Positions 36,554-45,928 of a DNA stretch of 64,000 nt are shown here, one piece after another. Location of the stretch: contig CAWIMW010000002.1 in NCBI GenBank assembly GCA_963837365.1, positions 124,001-188,000 of the forward strand. Reading direction: 5' to 3'. The notes beneath the pieces are model-generated. The model did no database searches. It saw only the letters and a program-made list of their open reading frames with translations, and had not been told where the DNA came from. Numbering within the stretch: position 1 is the first letter of the stretch; the number at the start of each line of letters is the position of its first letter. The position numbers were made by a program, and so were the translations under genes. The stretch comes from CAWBXL01 sp963837365 (GTDB taxonomy: Bacteria; Acidobacteriota; Terriglobia; Terriglobales; Acidobacteriaceae).

Positions 36554-37594
36554 CTATCTATGGGGCACGGCGCCCGGTTGTTCTACATTCGGCTTGCGGG
36601 TGGATTCTCTCACTACCACTTTGGGAGTCAGAAAAACAGTTTTGGGTGAAGTGGAAGTTTTGGCCTGAATCAAATTGATTGCCAATAAACCCGCTCGCCG
36701 GCCAATTATTTCACTGCACTGGTCAACCGTACTTAAGGGTACACGCAGCACGTCATCAAAATGAAGATTGGCGCTGCCAATCAGGGCAACGTCTTCGGGA
36801 ATACGCAATCCTTTGGTTAGGATCGCATTCATAGCACCGATTGCAACCGGGTCATTAAAGCAAAAAATCCCATCCGGACGATTCGGCAGGGAGAGTAGCT
36901 TCATCGCGGCACGATAACCTGCGACGTCGGCTGATTCGTCTTGCTTCTCAACTGCCACAATCAGATCGTGATTCGCCTCTATGTCATATTCCTTCAGGGC
37001 CCGTTTATAACCTGCCAGTCGTCCCAACGCAGTACTGATACGCATTCCTGAAATATGGGCGATATTGCGACAACCGACCTGGATTAAGTGCTCGGTTGCC
37101 ATGAATCCCACAGTCTCATCGTCAACGCCCACAAAATTTGCTGCAAGCCCTGGAATCAGGCGGTCCACCAGAATGAAAGGCACCTTCTGCTTTGCCACCT
37201 TCTGAAATGTCTCTTTTCCGAGTTGAACGGAGGCGACCAGAAGTGCGTCAACTCCACGATCCAGAAGGTGATCAATGGCACGCTGCTCAAGATCAGCATC
37301 TTCTTCAGAAGAGGTAATAACAACACTGATGCCCTCTTCCCGCAGAACACCCGACAACCCGCGGGCCAGTTCCGCGAAAAAAGAATGGACCAAGTCCGGA
37401 ACAATCAAACCGACCAGATTCGTGCGTCCGGTTTTGAGCGCGCGGGCGGTTAGATTCGGGCGATACCCGAGCCGCTCAATGGCACGCTGCACCCGTTCGA
37501 CAGTTCGAGGGTTAACTTTCTCTGGAGCATTGATTGTCCGGGAAACCGTGGCAATAGATACACCGGCGCGTTTGGCAACTTCCTTGATGCTCAT
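36554..37594 (-). CDS. LacI-family transcriptional regulator (first)
   Basis: A 346-residue DNA-binding repressor. Its N-terminal helix-turn-helix is SIKEVAKRAGVSIATVSRTI (residues 2-21), with the hinge helix near residue 50 (NLTARALKTGRTNLVGLIVPD). A periplasmic-binding-like sugar-sensing domain runs from about 60 to 330 (FNDPVAIGAMNAI is the conserved ligand region). It is convergent with the GH31 gene and is a good candidate for the regulator of the TGTAA-type operators at 7447, 16411 and 33957. No ribosome-binding site stronger than average was seen. A few C-terminal residues extend past the usual family end. Confidence 0.93.
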   Translation of the reverse strand: MSIKEVAKRAGVSIATVSRTINAPEKVNPRTVERVQRAIERLGYRPNLTARALKTGRTNLVGLIVPDLVHSFFAELARGLSGVLREEGISVVITSSEEDADLEQRAIDHLLDRGVDALLVASVQLGKETFQKVAKQKVPFILVDRLIPGLAANFVGVDDETVGFMATEHLIQVGCRNIAHISGMRISTALGRLAGYKRALKEYDIEANHDLIVAVEKQDESADVAGYRAAMKLLSLPNRPDGIFCFNDPVAIGAMNAILTKGLRIPEDVALIGSANLHFDDVLRVPLSTVDQCSEIIGRRAGLLAINLIQAKTSTSPKTVFLTPKVVVRESTRKPNVEQPGAVPHR

Positions 37595-38128
37595 AAAGTA
37601 TTGGACAGCCGGGGACCGCGGGCCGACGTCCTTACCAGCCGCTTGCTGATTCGTTAGACGGAGAGCAAGGAAGTATAGGTAGGAAGTATATCGTAGGTTT
37701 CGACTCTGACCTCAGGCGAGGTTCACACTGCTGCCAATCAACCTGGGCAAAGTTCTAGAAAATATTTGAGAGGGTTGGGAAAGTTAGAAGTTGAACTTCG
37801 CCGCAAGCTGAATCTGTCGCAGCGCTCATGACATTTCCCTTACTGATCTCGCCGAAACTGTTACTCGTAACGCTTGATGTCCCGGCCCCCCAAAAACGTG
37901 GGAGATTGAACGCATTGAACCCATTTCTATGTAGATCTGAAGATTACAGCGGTCTTCAGTAGCAAAGTTAGTTGTTCTTGAAAATGGTGGAACACAGTTT
38001 TGGATGACGCAGTTGTGAACGGTCACAGGGCATGTAGTAATATGCTGTGAACAATGGGGTTTGAGGTCAAGCGCGCAAGCTAACAGCGAATATCGCGATT
38101 TCCTGAAGGTTGTATAGAACGAGGGTCC
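37595..38128. other. Intergenic region between the two divergent lacI genes
   Basis: A 534-base region with no supported gene. It holds the TGTGA-type operator at 38014-38027, overlapped by a wider inverted repeat (TCACAG at 38023-38028 and CTGTGA at 38045-38050). The rest is unremarkable. No operator was found close to the start of the first lacI gene. Confidence 0.5.
38014..38027. promoter_or_regulatory. TGTGA-type LacI operator upstream of the second lacI gene
   Basis: TGTGAACGGTCACA has the same layout as TGTAAACGGTTACA at 33957 (five-base arms around a central ACGG) but different arms. It lies about 102 bases before the second lacI gene, fitting autoregulation, and suggests that the two LacI proteins read different sequences. 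Confidence 0.55.
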
Positions 38129-39238
38129 ATGCCAAGAAAACCATCGGGCAACCCCACCATTGCAGATGTCGCCCGTGAGTGTGGGATGGGGAGCATGACC
38201 GTCTCGCGCGTCGTCAACGGGGGAAAATTGGTCAGCCCCAGAACGGCGGCGCGAGTCCGGGCTGCGATTCGCAAACTCGGCTATGAACCAAACGAGGCCG
38301 CGCGCATCCTCAAAGGCCAATCTGCACGAACCATCGGACTTATCGTTCCCGACCTGGCGGACACGTTCTTTTCCATCTGCGCTCACGCAGTGCAGCAGAT
38401 GGCAGCAAAGCATGGATACATGACTTTGTTGCTGGCTTCAGAACGGGATCCGGAAAGCGAAGGCAAAGAACTAACGATGATGAAATCGCGGAACATCGCG
38501 GGAATCCTCATCGTCCCTTCCAACCCAAATTGTGTGGGCCAATTGCAGGAGCTGCGTGCTCGGGGCATTCCCGTCGTAATGCTCGACCGTACGTTTCCGG
38601 GCCTTGATGCTGGCGAAGTCACGGTAGAGAACAGCGAAGGTGCACAAAAAGCGGTAAACCATCTTATCGATCACGGGCACACTCGAATTCTCTGTGCGGG
38701 ATATGACAGCCAGTTCAATTCCATTGGACAGCGGATTGAAGGATACGAGAAGGCAATGGCCCAGGCAGGTCTTAAGCCACAACTTGTAGTGGTAGAAGAA
38801 GGATCGGCCGTAGGTCCGAAGGTGCTCCAGAAACTTCGATCGCCTAAAGCACCGACAGCCCTGTTCTGCTTAAATAACGTTACCACCGCCCAGGTTTTGC
38901 AAACGTTTCAGAAGGAAAACATCCATGTGCCTGAGGAAGTAGCCCTCGTTGGCTTCGACGACTTCGAGCTGGCGCCATTATTGGCGGTGCCGCTGACCGC
39001 TGTACGGCAACCTGCCGCGCAGCTCGGGCAAAGTGCCACACGCATCTTGTTGGACTGGATCCACCGTTCGCCTGGATCAGACAGCCGATTACTCCATGCC
39101 CATGTGGTTTTGCCGACTGAGTTGGTGATTCGCCGCTCCTGCGGCTGCGAATCCATACGGAGAATCAGAGACGATCGAAGCGATGATCTTTCCAGCACGC
39201 GGCCGGACAGCGGTAACCTTTCCAGTCTGGCCTTCTAA
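38129..39238 (+). CDS. LacI-family transcriptional regulator (second)
   Basis: A 369-residue repressor with helix-turn-helix TIADVARECGMGSMTVSRVV (about residues 10-29), hinge EAARILKGQSARTIGLIVPD and a sugar-binding domain (about 65-340). The recognition helix (GSMTVSR) differs from that of the first regulator (IATVSR), in keeping with the different operator upstream. The C-terminus has about 30 extra polar residues (RIRDDRSDDLSSTRPDSGN). It is divergent from the first lacI gene. Its targets besides itself were not identified in the window. Confidence 0.92.
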   Translation: MPRKPSGNPTIADVARECGMGSMTVSRVVNGGKLVSPRTAARVRAAIRKLGYEPNEAARILKGQSARTIGLIVPDLADTFFSICAHAVQQMAAKHGYMTLLLASERDPESEGKELTMMKSRNIAGILIVPSNPNCVGQLQELRARGIPVVMLDRTFPGLDAGEVTVENSEGAQKAVNHLIDHGHTRILCAGYDSQFNSIGQRIEGYEKAMAQAGLKPQLVVVEEGSAVGPKVLQKLRSPKAPTALFCLNNVTTAQVLQTFQKENIHVPEEVALVGFDDFELAPLLAVPLTAVRQPAAQLGQSATRILLDWIHRSPGSDSRLLHAHVVLPTELVIRRSCGCESIRRIRDDRSDDLSSTRPDSGNLSSLAF

Positions 39239-39335
39239 ATTTCTTCCTCGCTTCCCTCAATTGGAGGATGTACTGGGTTCGCAGTGCAAGCTGATCTTGA
39301 AATTTTCCGGCCAAACCGATTACACGAAATCGTAA

Positions 39336-42128
39336 TCATCGGCTGGCACCCATTGTCCGGCCGGTGGCATTGGCAAGTACCGTGTTGTTTCGGCCCCGGT
39401 TCTTGGCATCGTAAAGAGCGCGGTCTGCTGAAGCCAGCAGCGAGTCCACACTCCACGACATATCATTGGCGATGGCAATCCCGAAACTACAGGTGACGGG
39501 TAGACTCTCCGCCGGAAGCACGGGTGAAAACTTGTCTTCCCGAATTCGTAACCGAATGCGTTCCGCGATTTCGCGGACCATTGCAGCATCACAGTTCGGA
39601 ACCACGATCAGAAACTCTTCCCCGCCGTAGCGTCCCACCGCATCGTAGGGCCGGAGATCAGCGTTGAAAATGACGGCGATTCGCCTGAGCACAACATCCC
39701 CCGCCAGATGGCCGTGGGTATCGTTGATTTTCTTGAAATCGTCCACGTCGGCGAGAATGATGCCTATGGATGATTTTTCACGCATGGCCCGTGCCATTTG
39801 CCGCTCAAGATATTCCAAGGTTGCGTTGCGGTTTTGCAGGCCGGTCAGGGGATCATGTTTGGCTTGATACGAGCGGACACGATAGGCGGTTATCAACACC
39901 CATAACAACACCACGAGAATGACGATTAAAGCACCCACAGAAGTGCGGGCAGTGTGCTCCGGAGTCCACCAGGACGCGGCCTGAAGGACACGGACGTCAT
40001 CATCAGATCGAAGCGCAATCCGGTAAGAAGGTGGCGTAGTCTGGTCCTCTTTTTGCAGGATGCCAGTTACCTCCAGCAAGCTTCCGCGACGCACGCGCGC
40101 GGGCAGATTGCCGTTCCGCATCCGGGCCCGGAGTACTGTCTGGCCAGATTGCAGGATCAGCACGCTCTGGTCTGGGCCAGCAATTCGCTCCAGCAATCTC
40201 CCTTTGACTTTTACCAATTGTGAATTGTAGGAGCTTGCGGACATTTCCTCCGGGGCAAGCTTCACTGGGGTGATCGTGAGATCGAGATGAATGGGGGCGA
40301 CACTGGCATCGCTCAGATACGGACCCTGAGGATCGGCCACCGGAAAGCCCGAAACTTCCACAACCTGCCCCGGCTGCAACAAAGCTTTCTGCTCTGCAAC
40401 TACATAGATTCCAGCGCTTGCATCCTGCACATAGAAGTTCTGGTTCTTGTCCTGCAAGGTCACAACCCCACGAACTTTCACGCGATGGATGGAAAGGTTC
40501 AGCGGGTCGAAACGCAGCAGGGTGATAATGGGTCGCACCATGGTGGCCGCTGCTGTGGGTGCTGGCTCCAAAATCTGGACACTGGCCACATCGGGTACAA
40601 AGAACTTGATACCGATCAGCTGGCGCTTTTCGTTAAATATCGTCCCACAAACGGCATTGACGCTGACTTGCGCATCCAGCAGGCGCTCTCGCAATGCGGC
40701 AGCGTCAAGCGACCGGGGAAACTGCATGAGATAGCTGTTTCCACCAATTGCCAGTTTGAAAGAATGCTGGGTTTGCAACTGCTGGACCGAGCGGACAATG
40801 CCCGAAACTTGCACCCAACTGCCGTCCGAATTCCCTGATGCCAAGGCTTGCAGCGACAACGTAGGCGGTCTGGGCAGCGCACCATGCGCTAATACTTCGA
40901 TCTTGGGTTGAGAAATGATGGGAGCATAATCGCCCGGGCCGCTGACCCCGGCCACGTGAACAAGGTCTCCAAGACGCAAATCGGGACTCTGATTATGAAT
41001 GTCCACATACGCACCAGCGGTTGCATCCTGCACAAAAAGAATGCTGGCGGAGAGATCGAGAAAAGTAACTTTGGCTTTTACATTGACCGGGATCTGTTTG
41101 ACCGCAGCATCCACCGACAAGGACTTAAGGTCGCGAAGAGTGGGCAAGGCCCCGCTGATCTGGGACTCATCCAAGGTTTTCCGCGGTGCAATCATGCGCA
41201 CGATGGCGTCTTCAATCTGATATTCAGTGGAGGCGCTGGTGAATCCGATCAACTCCACTCCGTCGCCGGATGCGAACTGAGAAGAATCCGCAAGCAGCGC
41301 CTTAACCGTTTCCGCACCATCGCTCAAAACCAGAACATGCTCGGTTGTCTGTTCGACCACCGTGCCGGAGAGATGGACAATCTGCCCGGACTGGGGCGAA
41401 TGCAGCACGGTCGAAAAAGAATCCGGCTGCGTACTATAGGGGTTTACCAGCTGGTTCTCAATTTGCAGATCATCGCTGGAAGAAACGAATACCTGGAGCC
41501 CCGTCCAATTGCCTTTTTCATCCACCGCCGCCGCCGAAACTCCGGCGAGACGCAGGTTTGCGCCCACCAAAGTAACAGGCCGTAGATGCTTTCGATCCAG
41601 AACACGGATTCGGGTCCGCTGATTGCCGCGGACGACAGTCAGAGTGAGACGGCCATCTTCGATCGAAGCAAGACGAACCGTGCCCTGTACTTCAACCCAC
41701 TGGGAAACTCGGGATTGTTTCAGGTCGGAACCGGAAGGCATGGATTGCGGTGCAGGCATGGGCGCCACGCCCAGAGTCTGGAAATGTGCGTCCTCTATTC
41801 CGACACCAGGGGATGCAAGTTTCCCCCGAATTGCCAGACGGGTACCGACGCTGAAATTTGGCTCAGTCTCTTTAAGGTATAAGAACAGGCCTCCACTTGA
41901 ATCCTGTACAAACAACAAATGCCACGCGGGATCGCAGTAAGTGACCACGCCCTCGATCCGGACAGGCGTCCCATAGTTTTTAGGATTCAGCGCCGCCAGC
42001 CTGACCACTTCCGCGTGCTCGAGAAGGTGAGTAGTGTCGGAGCGGTAGCTACAACCAAGAGTGGGCAAAAGCAGAACCAGGGCCACCACCGGCCAGAGAA
42101 ATCTCCGCAATGTGTACCCCAGTTTCAT
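39336..42128 (-). CDS. Membrane diguanylate cyclase with array of OB-like sensor repeats
   Basis: A 930-residue inner-membrane protein that should make cyclic di-GMP. After an N-terminal signal or anchor (about residues 9-27, ending LGC, possibly a lipobox) comes a 690-residue extracytoplasmic region of about seven repeats of 80-100 residues, each with a V-x-V-x-G-x-V strand and often a VQDxxxGxYV strand (VRIEGVVTYCDPAWHLLFVQD; VKVRGVVTLQDKNQNFYVQD), suggesting OB folds. One transmembrane helix (about 727-747) precedes a GGDEF domain with active motif RYGGEEF (about 833) and a product-inhibition RxxD site (RPYD) five residues before it. The array is probably a sensor; ligand unknown. It is divergent from a TonB-like gene. 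Confidence 0.9.
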   Translation of the reverse strand: MKLGYTLRRFLWPVVALVLLLPTLGCSYRSDTTHLLEHAEVVRLAALNPKNYGTPVRIEGVVTYCDPAWHLLFVQDSSGGLFLYLKETEPNFSVGTRLAIRGKLASPGVGIEDAHFQTLGVAPMPAPQSMPSGSDLKQSRVSQWVEVQGTVRLASIEDGRLTLTVVRGNQRTRIRVLDRKHLRPVTLVGANLRLAGVSAAAVDEKGNWTGLQVFVSSSDDLQIENQLVNPYSTQPDSFSTVLHSPQSGQIVHLSGTVVEQTTEHVLVLSDGAETVKALLADSSQFASGDGVELIGFTSASTEYQIEDAIVRMIAPRKTLDESQISGALPTLRDLKSLSVDAAVKQIPVNVKAKVTFLDLSASILFVQDATAGAYVDIHNQSPDLRLGDLVHVAGVSGPGDYAPIISQPKIEVLAHGALPRPPTLSLQALASGNSDGSWVQVSGIVRSVQQLQTQHSFKLAIGGNSYLMQFPRSLDAAALRERLLDAQVSVNAVCGTIFNEKRQLIGIKFFVPDVASVQILEPAPTAAATMVRPIITLLRFDPLNLSIHRVKVRGVVTLQDKNQNFYVQDASAGIYVVAEQKALLQPGQVVEVSGFPVADPQGPYLSDASVAPIHLDLTITPVKLAPEEMSASSYNSQLVKVKGRLLERIAGPDQSVLILQSGQTVLRARMRNGNLPARVRRGSLLEVTGILQKEDQTTPPSYRIALRSDDDVRVLQAASWWTPEHTARTSVGALIVILVVLLWVLITAYRVRSYQAKHDPLTGLQNRNATLEYLERQMARAMREKSSIGIILADVDDFKKINDTHGHLAGDVVLRRIAVIFNADLRPYDAVGRYGGEEFLIVVPNCDAAMVREIAERIRLRIREDKFSPVLPAESLPVTCSFGIAIANDMSWSVDSLLASADRALYDAKNRGRNNTVLANATGRTMGASR

Positions 42129-42322
42129 GGCCTCTCGCTCGCAACTGATACCGCGGCACCTACTCGGCGGGGGCCAACGCAGGTCAGCAATATCTCCTTT
42201 GAAATGTTAAGCGTACCCGGCCTGAGAGGGTTGGGCAAAGCACCAAGGTAAGCAAGCAACATTACTCTTAGAAGTGGTGATTTAAGCGGGGTTTCAGGCC
42301 AATTTGCGCATGCAGCAACCAG

Positions 42323-42351
42323 GTTACAGATGCCTTTCGCACAGGTATAAT
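42323..42351 (+). promoter_or_regulatory. Promoter of the TonB-like gene
   Basis: GTTACA (42323-42328) and a perfect TATAAT (42346-42351) are 17 bases apart. The expected transcript start near 42358 leaves a leader of about 17 bases before the ATG at 42375. Confidence 0.5.
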
Positions 42352-42374
42352 TCAGTTCAGTTTCTCCCAGCAGT

Positions 42375-44159
42375 ATGCAGCTTAGACAGGGTTCTGCGCT
42401 TAGATTGGCGGAGGTGGACGAAGCAGCAGAGCCGGTCTCTGCTCCTATGTTTTTGCTTCGCCTGGAGCCGCGCCACCGGGCTTTCTGGAGCAATTTTGCC
42501 GACCTGTTCCGCAGACACCGGCAACCCCCACTAAGACTGATTTCCTGGCCTGCGGCCCCGCGACCCGATATCTTTGTGTCTACGCGTTGGCCTTGGGGAC
42601 CTCTTGCGGAATCCCTGGTTCTTCATTTCGGCGTGCTGGCGGCTGTACTGTGGCTGGTTCCATTGTTCCCGCATCGTGAGCTGGTCGCGGCTCATCCGGC
42701 ATACAAGACGGAAGATCTCATTTACTACTCACCGTCCGAATACCTGCCCCCGCTCGATACTGGCAATGCGCATATTTCGCAGCCGCAAGAGGGCAAGCCA
42801 GCTTATGCACCGCAACCGATTATTTCGGTGCCTCCTGAAGCAGATAATCACACCCAGACCATCGTTGCGCCTCCGGCAATCAAGCTGGACCATGATGTCG
42901 CGTTACCAAACATAGTCGCCTGGTCACCAACACCTGTAGCCGTTCCAATGGCGGCTACCACGCACACCGATTTACGCGTAGCTAGTCTGAGTGAGCAAGT
43001 AGTGGCGCCATCACCGGAAATCGCGCCAACACCCCAGCGCCAGGCGCCGAGCTGGCAGCCAAGTGTGGCTGCGCCAGCACCTGAAGTGAAAGCGGGACTT
43101 GCCAGGCAGACGTTACCGGCACCGGCACCTTCGGTGGTTGCGCCGGCTCCACAGGTGGACACAGCAACTTCGACCCGGAGAGTTGGCGATATCAATATCG
43201 GGCCTAGCAATGTTGTTGCCCCGGCCCCACAGTTGCCGGTAGGGGAGCAGCGTACGCTCGCAACGATGGGCCGTGGCGGCATGAATAGCGGAGGAGGGCC
43301 AAGCGTGGCCGCACCGCCTCCCTCCGTGCAGGAATTGGGTAGTTCTCGCGGGGGAGCAGGGCATGTTATCGCCCTAAGCATTCACCCGGCTCCGCCCAGA
43401 GCGGCAGCCCCGATTCCAGCGGGAAATCGTCGCGGAACGTTTGCCGCCGGACCTCAGGGAAAGGTGGATGCCCCAGGCACGCCTGATATTCCATCCGGCA
43501 AAGGCCAAACAAGTCCGGGCGGGAGCGCGGCGCAGGGCTCGGGCAATGGCGCGGGCAATGCACGAGATGGGAGTGGTGCTCCTCCAGGACTGCTGGTAGG
43601 GGCGGCTCCGAAGGACGCGTCAACCTCAGCCGTCACGGGCGGAAACGACGCGGGTAACAAGCTCACGGCAGGCATCACACCGCCACGATTAGCCAGCACC
43701 GGGCACAACGCGGCAAAAGTTGTTTTGCCGGAAAATGCCACACCGATGGAACGTAAAGTCTTTGGGGGCCGGAAGTTTTATTCCATGATGTTGAACCTTC
43801 CGAACCTGAATTCATCCGGCGGAAGCTGGGTGCTTCGCTTTGCGGAAATGGGCGAGAGCAAAGACACGGGAGAGCTAAACGGTCCGGTCGCTACTCAAAC
43901 TTCGGACCCTGCGTATCCGATCGAGTTAATGAGAAAGAATGTGCAGGGAACAGTCACACTCTACGCTGTGATTCGCGCCGATGGCACGGTTGGCGAAGTC
44001 CGGGTATTGGATGGCGTGAACGACCGGCTGGATGAGTATGCACGTGCGGCCTTGATTCGCTGGCGTTTCCGGCCTGCAACTAAAAATGGAAATGCTGTTC
44101 CGCTGGAGGCTGTGGTCCGAATTCCCTTCAAGCCTTTTCACTTTCAGTCAAGCTTTTAG
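42375..44159 (+). CDS. TonB-like energy-transducing protein with long Pro/Ala linker
   Basis: A 594-residue protein. A cytoplasmic N-terminal region of about 75 residues precedes one transmembrane helix (about 78-96, SLVLHFGVLAAVLWLVPLF). A long periplasmic linker follows, rich in Pro and Ala with repeated VAPxP units (about 130-420), then a C-terminal TonB domain (about 505-590: YPIELMRKNVQGTVTLYAVI ... YARAALIRWRFRPA). It would couple the proton gradient to TonB-dependent receptors; the Oar-like receptor is a possible client, but ExbB/ExbD are not in the window. The start lacks a clear ribosome-binding site; an in-frame ATG at 42447 is an alternative. Confidence 0.83.
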   Translation: MQLRQGSALRLAEVDEAAEPVSAPMFLLRLEPRHRAFWSNFADLFRRHRQPPLRLISWPAAPRPDIFVSTRWPWGPLAESLVLHFGVLAAVLWLVPLFPHRELVAAHPAYKTEDLIYYSPSEYLPPLDTGNAHISQPQEGKPAYAPQPIISVPPEADNHTQTIVAPPAIKLDHDVALPNIVAWSPTPVAVPMAATTHTDLRVASLSEQVVAPSPEIAPTPQRQAPSWQPSVAAPAPEVKAGLARQTLPAPAPSVVAPAPQVDTATSTRRVGDINIGPSNVVAPAPQLPVGEQRTLATMGRGGMNSGGGPSVAAPPPSVQELGSSRGGAGHVIALSIHPAPPRAAAPIPAGNRRGTFAAGPQGKVDAPGTPDIPSGKGQTSPGGSAAQGSGNGAGNARDGSGAPPGLLVGAAPKDASTSAVTGGNDAGNKLTAGITPPRLASTGHNAAKVVLPENATPMERKVFGGRKFYSMMLNLPNLNSSGGSWVLRFAEMGESKDTGELNGPVATQTSDPAYPIELMRKNVQGTVTLYAVIRADGTVGEVRVLDGVNDRLDEYARAALIRWRFRPATKNGNAVPLEAVVRIPFKPFHFQSSF

Positions 44160-44218
44160 TACTGCGCTGGGATGGGATATCAAAATCAGTTCCCGGTTCG
44201 CTGTTCCCGGTTCACAGT

Positions 44219-45928
44219 TCACTGCGATTCGTAAACCGTCTTGCCCCCAACCACTGTTCGCAGCACTTTTGTTCCCAGAATTTTTTCCGGTGTCACGGCT
44301 GTCACATCCCGATCCAGGACGACGAAATCGGCGAGTTTGCCGACAACTAGAGTTCCCTTATCTTTCTCGGCGAATTCTGCATAGGCCGACCCTTGCGTGT
44401 AGGCATGGATCGCCTGTTCGATCGTCAGCTTCTGCTGCGGAAAATACTCCTGCTTCCCGTTCTCGCTTTTGCGGGTAATGGCTGCGTATAGACCCCGAAA
44501 AGGGCTAACTGGTTCAACTGGAAAATCAGTGCCGAACGCCAGGGGCACGCCTTGATTTAAAAATTCAGCCCAGGCATAGGAATGTTCAGCCCGTGCCGGG
44601 CCGAGCCGGGCCTCCGCCCAATTCATATCCGTGAGCAGATGACAGGGTTGCATGGAAGCAATCACTTTGAGCTGTTTGAACTTCGCCATTTGAGCAGGCG
44701 TGGTTACTTGCGCATGCTCAATTCGTAGGCGGTAGTTCTGGGTGCCATCCGCGGCCTTCAGTCTTTTGTCCTGCGCATCTTTTTCGGCTTGGGCAAAAGC
44801 CACAAGAGCCATCTGCACGCCTTTGTCGCCGATGGCGTGGAAGCCGATTTGAAATCCATCTTCCAGGCGCTCTGTAGTCATCTGGTTGAGTTCAGCTTGG
44901 TCGAATTGGGGCAAGCCGGTGTTTTTGGGATCATCGGAGTAAGGCTCCAGCAATGCGGCGGTATGCGAGCCAAGCGATCCATCCATGAATCCTTTGAGCA
45001 TGCCGGTATGCAGCATATTGTCCGAAGCCGGATGTGCAGCGCGCAGTTCGCGTAGTTTTTCCAGTGGAGTTTTGAAAGGCAGCCATTCAGTAATGCGCGC
45101 GGTCAGTTTGCCTTCACGCTCTAACTCCTCGTAGATCTGGAAATCATCCCAGAGAGAGTTGTCTTGAATCGAGGTAACACCGGACTGGGTGACGTCTTGC
45201 AGTGCGGACTCTATGGCGTGGCGGCGCTCATCATGGGTGGGCAGCGGAATGACGGCAGTGATTGCATCCTTCGCACTCTCACGCAGAATACCCGTGGGCT
45301 GGCCGGTTTCATCGCGATCAATATGCCCGCCGGTTGGGTCCTTACTGGCCAGGGTGATGCTGGCCAACTGCATGGCGCGAGTATTGGCCACTGCGATATG
45401 ACCGTCAGTGCGCTCCAGGTACACGGGATGATCGGTTGTGACTTCGTCGAGGTCCCAGCGGCTCGGCAATACTTTTACGGGCCATTTAGTTTCGTCCCAG
45501 CCTCCTCCGAGAATCCATTCGCGTGGCGCGGCTGCGGCCACGCGGGCCTGGAGACGCTCGCGAAATTCGGTGAGCGACTTTACTCCGGTCATATCCACCC
45601 TGAGCTTTTGGAATCCGGCTTCGGCAAGATGCAGGTGAGCATCATTGAAACCCGGCATTACAAAGTGGCCGCCGAGTTCAACCACCTTGGTGTCAGACCC
45701 TTTGAGGAGCTGGATCTGTTCCTCGGAGCCGATGGCTTGAATGCGATCGCCACGCACGGCGATAGCCTGTGCACGTGGTGATACTCCGAAGGAGGACGTA
45801 CCACGAACCCCGGTGTAAATATTGCCGTGAATGAAAATTACATCGGCCTTGGGCTTCGCCGGCTGATCGGGTTGAGCTAGTGCCAGTGGAATGGCAAACA
45901 ACAACACAACGGCCAGTTTCAGGTTCAT
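44219..45928 (-). CDS. Secreted amidohydrolase (YtcJ-like, amidohydrolase 3 family)
   Basis: A 569-residue metal-dependent hydrolase with a signal peptide (AVVLLFAIPLALAQ). The metal-binding motif DAHLHL in GFNDAHLHLAEAG is near residue 98. The chain shows the typical amidohydrolase-3 landmarks (GGGWDETKWP, GFHAIGDKGVQMAL, RIEHAQV, FGTDFPVEP) up to the C-terminal small domain (LVVGKLADFVVLDRD). Substrate unknown: an amide or ester in the periplasm. Its ATG overlaps the stop of the upstream M20 peptidase gene by four bases, so the two are translationally coupled and may act in one degradation route. Confidence 0.9.
   Translation of the reverse strand: MNLKLAVVLLFAIPLALAQPDQPAKPKADVIFIHGNIYTGVRGTSSFGVSPRAQAIAVRGDRIQAIGSEEQIQLLKGSDTKVVELGGHFVMPGFNDAHLHLAEAGFQKLRVDMTGVKSLTEFRERLQARVAAAAPREWILGGGWDETKWPVKVLPSRWDLDEVTTDHPVYLERTDGHIAVANTRAMQLASITLASKDPTGGHIDRDETGQPTGILRESAKDAITAVIPLPTHDERRHAIESALQDVTQSGVTSIQDNSLWDDFQIYEELEREGKLTARITEWLPFKTPLEKLRELRAAHPASDNMLHTGMLKGFMDGSLGSHTAALLEPYSDDPKNTGLPQFDQAELNQMTTERLEDGFQIGFHAIGDKGVQMALVAFAQAEKDAQDKRLKAADGTQNYRLRIEHAQVTTPAQMAKFKQLKVIASMQPCHLLTDMNWAEARLGPARAEHSYAWAEFLNQGVPLAFGTDFPVEPVSPFRGLYAAITRKSENGKQEYFPQQKLTIEQAIHAYTQGSAYAEFAEKDKGTLVVGKLADFVVLDRDVTAVTPEKILGTKVLRTVVGGKTVYESQ

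Noticed and set aside
37660..37740. tRNA-like segment (GGTTTCGACTCTGACC)
   Set aside because: The T-loop resemblance is weak and no acceptor or anticodon stems can be drawn. No tRNA was found in the window.
37826..38413. A 195-codon minus-strand frame overlapping the start of the second lacI gene
   Set aside because: Overlaps the helix-turn-helix coding region on the other strand and has no recognisable features.
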